Of a stretch of 7,869 nt of DNA, positions 5,097-7,869 are shown one piece after another. This DNA comes from an uncultured Sphingomonadaceae bacterium (lineage in GTDB: Bacteria; Pseudomonadota; Alphaproteobacteria; Sphingomonadales; Sphingomonadaceae): contig CALLWN010000136.1 of NCBI GenBank assembly GCA_938016505.1, forward strand, positions 1-7,869. Direction: 5' to 3'. Position numbers and translations under genes: made by a program. Position 1 is the first letter of the stretch; the number at the start of each line of letters is the position of its first letter. The notes beneath the pieces are model-generated. The model searched no databases. It worked only from the letters and a program-made list of their open reading frames with translations, and was not told where the DNA came from.

Positions 5097-7869
5097 CCGG
5101 GCCGTCTGCCACGCCGAAGATCCCGCTCGGCCTCGCCGGGCGACTGACGCGCGCGACCATCCAGTCCCCGCTGACCCCGCTGATGCTGCTGACTGCGATC
5201 CTTGTCGGGCTGCTTGCGATCATCACCATCCCCCGCGAGGAGGAGCCGCAGATCTCGGTTCCGATGGTCGACATCGAGGTGATGGTCCCCGGCATGGCGG
5301 CCGCCGATGTCGTCGAGCATGTGGCAAAGCCGCTCGAGGAGATCCTGATGGCAACGCCGGGGGTCGAGCATGTCTATGCGATGGCCCGTGACCATGGCGT
5401 GCTGGTGACGGCACGTTTCCTGGTCGGATCCCGGCCGGAGGACGCCGCGATTCGGGTGGCCGAGCGGCTCCAGGCCAACGCCGACCGGGCGCCGCCGGGC
5501 GTCGAGTGGCCCAAGGTCACCGTACGCGGGATCGACGATGTCCCGATCCTTGTGCTCACCCTTTCGCCCGAACCCGCCGTTGCCGATCGCTGGACCGACC
5601 GCGAGCTTCGCCGGCTTGCCGCCAGGGTGCAGAGCGAGCTCGTCAAGGTGCCCGAGGTGGGGCTGTCCTTCCTGGTGGGCGGCCGGGAGGATGTGATCCG
5701 GGTGGTTCCCGACCCGGCGCGCCTTGCCGCGCGGGAGGTCACCATGGCGGCATTGATGGACGCGGTCGGGCAGGCGGCGCGACGGCTTCCGGCCGGCGAG
5801 CTGCGCGAGGCCGGGCAGACGGCGATCGTCGTCGCCGGAAGCGGGGTCTCCTCGGCTGCTGCGCTTGCCGCAGTCCAGCTTCGCAACATTCGTGGCGAGC
5901 CGGTGCTGCTGACCGACGTGGCAGAGGTCGCCGAGGGCCCGGCCGACGCCGAGGCCCGGGCCTGGCGAATGACGCGCCAAGGCGATGGCGAGGCGCGCTG
6001 GGCTCTCGCCCCCTCGGTTTCGGTTGCAATCGCCAAGCGCCCGGGCGCCAATGCCGTGACCGTGTCACGGGCGGTCGTGGAGCGGGTCGAGGCGCTGAAG
6101 GGCAGCCTCGTCCCCGAGGGCGTGCGGGTCGAGGTGACCCGCAACTACGGCGAAACCGCCAACGAGAAGGCGAACGAGCTCATCTTCCATCTCGGCCTCG
6201 CCACCCTCTCGATCGTGGCGCTCGTGGGCTTTGCCATCGGCTGGCGCGAGGCCGCAGTGACGGCACTCGTCATCCCGACCACCATCCTTCTCACCATGTT
6301 CGCGTCCAACCTGATGGGCTACACGATCAACCGGGTCAGCCTGTTCGCGCTCATCTTCTCGATCGGGATCCTGGTCGATGACGCGATCGTGATGATCGAG
6401 AACATCGCCCGCCACTGGGCCATGGACGACGGCCGCTCGCGGATTGCCGCTGCGATCGATGGCGTGGCCGAAGTCGGCAATCCGACGATCGTCGCGACCC
6501 TGACGGTGGTGGCCGCCCTGCTGCCGATGCTGTTCGTCTCGGGGCTGATGGGCCCCTACATGGCGCCCATTCCGGTCAATGCGTCGGCGGCGATGGTCTT
6601 CTCCTTCTTCGTCGCCGTGATCATTGCGCCCTGGCTCATGGTCCGCTTCGCGAAGATGGCGTGGCTCGGCGGCGGCCCTCATGCCGGCGATGCCCATGGC
6701 GGGCGGCTCGGCGCACTCTATGAGCGGATCGCCCGGCCGGTCATTGCCACCCGGGGCTCGGCCCGGCTGTTCCTGCTGCTGGTCGGAGCCGCCACGCTGG
6801 TCGCCGGCTCGATGTTCTACTGGAAGGCGGTCACCGTGAAGCTGCTGCCGTTCGACAACAAGTCGGAGCTGCAGCTCGTTCTCGACATGCCGGCGGGCAC
6901 CAGCCTCGAGGACACCGAGCGGACCCTCATTGCTCTGGCCGACGCCGCGGCCGCGCAGCCCGAAGTGGTCGCGCTCGACCTCCACGCCGGCACCGCCGCA
7001 CCCTTCAACTTCAACGGCCTGGTGCGGCATTACTTCCTCCGCAACGCGCCATCGCAGGGCGACGTGATGGTGGAGCTGCTCCACCGTTCGGAACGGGACC
7101 GCTCGAGCCACGAGGTGGCAGTTGCGCTGCGCAAGGCGCTCGCCGAGGCCGTGCCGCTGCCGGCCGGCGCAACCCTCAAGGTGGTGGAGACGCCACCGGG
7201 CCCGCCGGTGATGGCGACCCTGCTCGCCGAGATCTATGGCCCCGATCCCGAGACCCGCAGGCGAACCGCCGAACAGGTCGAACGGCTGTTCCGCGACGTC
7301 GACTTCATCGTCGATGTCCACAACAGCTTCGAAACGCCGCCGCCCGAACTGCGCCTGATGCCCGACCGCACGGTCATCGATCACTGGGGCCTATCCGAGC
7401 AGCAGCTGCTCGACAGCGCCGGCGCGCTTCTCGGCCGGCGGGTGGTGGGATTTGCCACGCGCGGCGACGAGCAGTCGCCGCTGCCGATCGAGATCGCGCT
7501 CGACCAGCCCGACCGGGTCTGGAACCGCGCGCTCGCTGCAACCCCGGTGGCGGTTGCCGCGACCCCGCTCGGTCCCCGCCTCGTCGAACTGGGGGAAGTC
7601 GTTCAGGTGGAACAGCGGAAGGGCAGCCAGACCATCTTCCGGCGGAACGGCCGCCCGGCCGACATGGTGCTCGCCGAGCTCGCCGGCACCGAGGAAGCGC
7701 CGATCTACGGCATGCTCGCCGTCCACGACCGGATCGACGCATTCGACTGGAAGGGGGCGGGACTGGAAAAACCCGTGATCCGCCTCAACGGCCAGCCCGA
7801 GGACGCGCGGCAGGCGACGCTGCTGTGGGATGGCGAGTGGGAAATCACCTGGGTCACCTTCCGGGACCT
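5093..7869 (+). CDS. RND-family efflux pump, inner-membrane permease (3' end cut by window)
   Basis: 925 complete codons of an AcrB-like proton-driven pump are open to the window end. TM1 (about residues 27-46, LTPLMLLTAILVGLLAII) leads into the PREEEPQISVP motif of the first porter domain (about 47-360). TM2 and TM3 (about 364-383 and 388-410) follow, then TM4 with IFSIGILVDDAIVMIENI, where D429-D430 are the proton-relay aspartates. TM5 and TM6 are at about 465-485 and 495-518. After TM7 (about 558-577) comes the second porter domain, up to WDGEWEITWVTFRD just before TM8. TM8-TM12, roughly 150-200 residues, lie outside. There are no cysteines in the visible part. The start overlaps the adaptor stop as ATGA and has GGAGG six bases upstream. 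The PREEEPQ type belongs to the AcrB/HAE-like group rather than clearly to the CusA metal pumps. The substrate cannot be read from sequence. Its context suggests a role linked to sulfide or sulfane sulfur. Confidence 0.97.
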   Translation, partial: MTGPSATPKIPLGLAGRLTRATIQSPLTPLMLLTAILVGLLAIITIPREEEPQISVPMVDIEVMVPGMAAADVVEHVAKPLEEILMATPGVEHVYAMARDHGVLVTARFLVGSRPEDAAIRVAERLQANADRAPPGVEWPKVTVRGIDDVPILVLTLSPEPAVADRWTDRELRRLAARVQSELVKVPEVGLSFLVGGREDVIRVVPDPARLAAREVTMAALMDAVGQAARRLPAGELREAGQTAIVVAGSGVSSAAALAAVQLRNIRGEPVLLTDVAEVAEGPADAEARAWRMTRQGDGEARWALAPSVSVAIAKRPGANAVTVSRAVVERVEALKGSLVPEGVRVEVTRNYGETANEKANELIFHLGLATLSIVALVGFAIGWREAAVTALVIPTTILLTMFASNLMGYTINRVSLFALIFSIGILVDDAIVMIENIARHWAMDDGRSRIAAAIDGVAEVGNPTIVATLTVVAALLPMLFVSGLMGPYMAPIPVNASAAMVFSFFVAVIIAPWLMVRFAKMAWLGGGPHAGDAHGGRLGALYERIARPVIATRGSARLFLLLVGAATLVAGSMFYWKAVTVKLLPFDNKSELQLVLDMPAGTSLEDTERTLIALADAAAAQPEVVALDLHAGTAAPFNFNGLVRHYFLRNAPSQGDVMVELLHRSERDRSSHEVAVALRKALAEAVPLPAGATLKVVETPPGPPVMATLLAEIYGPDPETRRRTAEQVERLFRDVDFIVDVHNSFETPPPELRLMPDRTVIDHWGLSEQQLLDSAGALLGRRVVGFATRGDEQSPLPIEIALDQPDRVWNRALAATPVAVAATPLGPRLVELGEVVQVEQRKGSQTIFRRNGRPADMVLAELAGTEEAPIYGMLAVHDRIDAFDWKGAGLEKPVIRLNGQPEDARQATLLWDGEWEITWVTFRD

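Noticed and set aside
4937..5980. Minus-strand open frame of 347 codons opposite adaptor and pump genes
   Set aside because: It is a shadow of two well-supported plus-strand genes and crosses their junction, with a His/Gly/Arg-rich product typical of antisense frames.
6065..7384. Minus-strand open frame of 439 codons opposite the RND pump
   Set aside because: It is antisense to a continuous, motif-rich RND sequence. Its product is Asp/Arg/His-rich without any family signature.

Overview
The window is strongly GC-rich and Ala/Arg-rich in coding, and looks like a chromosomal segment of an alphaproteobacterium. That placement is an inference from composition and protein style only. About 90% of it is one coherent gene block. 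The left ~870 bases are a graveyard of gene fragments.

Left edge (1-870): a frameshifted remnant of an IS5-type transposase, a possible scrap of an amidohydrolase, about 150 bases in which I recognise nothing, the C-terminal DNA-binding half of a Crp/Fnr-type regulator (minus strand) without its sensor half, and a short 14-bp tandem repeat.

Minus-strand operon (3627 down to 872): a sulfide:quinone oxidoreductase with exactly three cysteines at the catalytic positions, a 67-residue YgaP-type DUF2892 membrane protein, and a TolC-type outer-membrane channel. The genes are separated by 12 and 2 bases.

Plus-strand operon (3727 to beyond the right edge): a single-domain rhodanese, a lipoprotein periplasmic adaptor of an RND pump, and the RND inner-membrane pump itself. 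The pump is cut by the window end after 925 residues. The rhodanese-adaptor gap is 2 bases, and adaptor and pump overlap as ATGA.

The two operons are divergent and share a 99-base AT-rich control region with promoter-like elements on both strands and a repeated GATAT(AT)GC word. Together they encode sulfide oxidation (SQR), sulfane-sulfur handling (rhodanese plus the DUF2892 partner, which are fused in E. coli YgaP) and all three parts of an RND efflux machine (inner pump, adaptor, outer channel). The simplest reading is a co-regulated sulfide/persulfide stress locus in which a dedicated tripartite pump exports a sulfur species or a toxic by-product. The enzyme assignments are strong. The pump substrate is unknown and is the most interesting question here.
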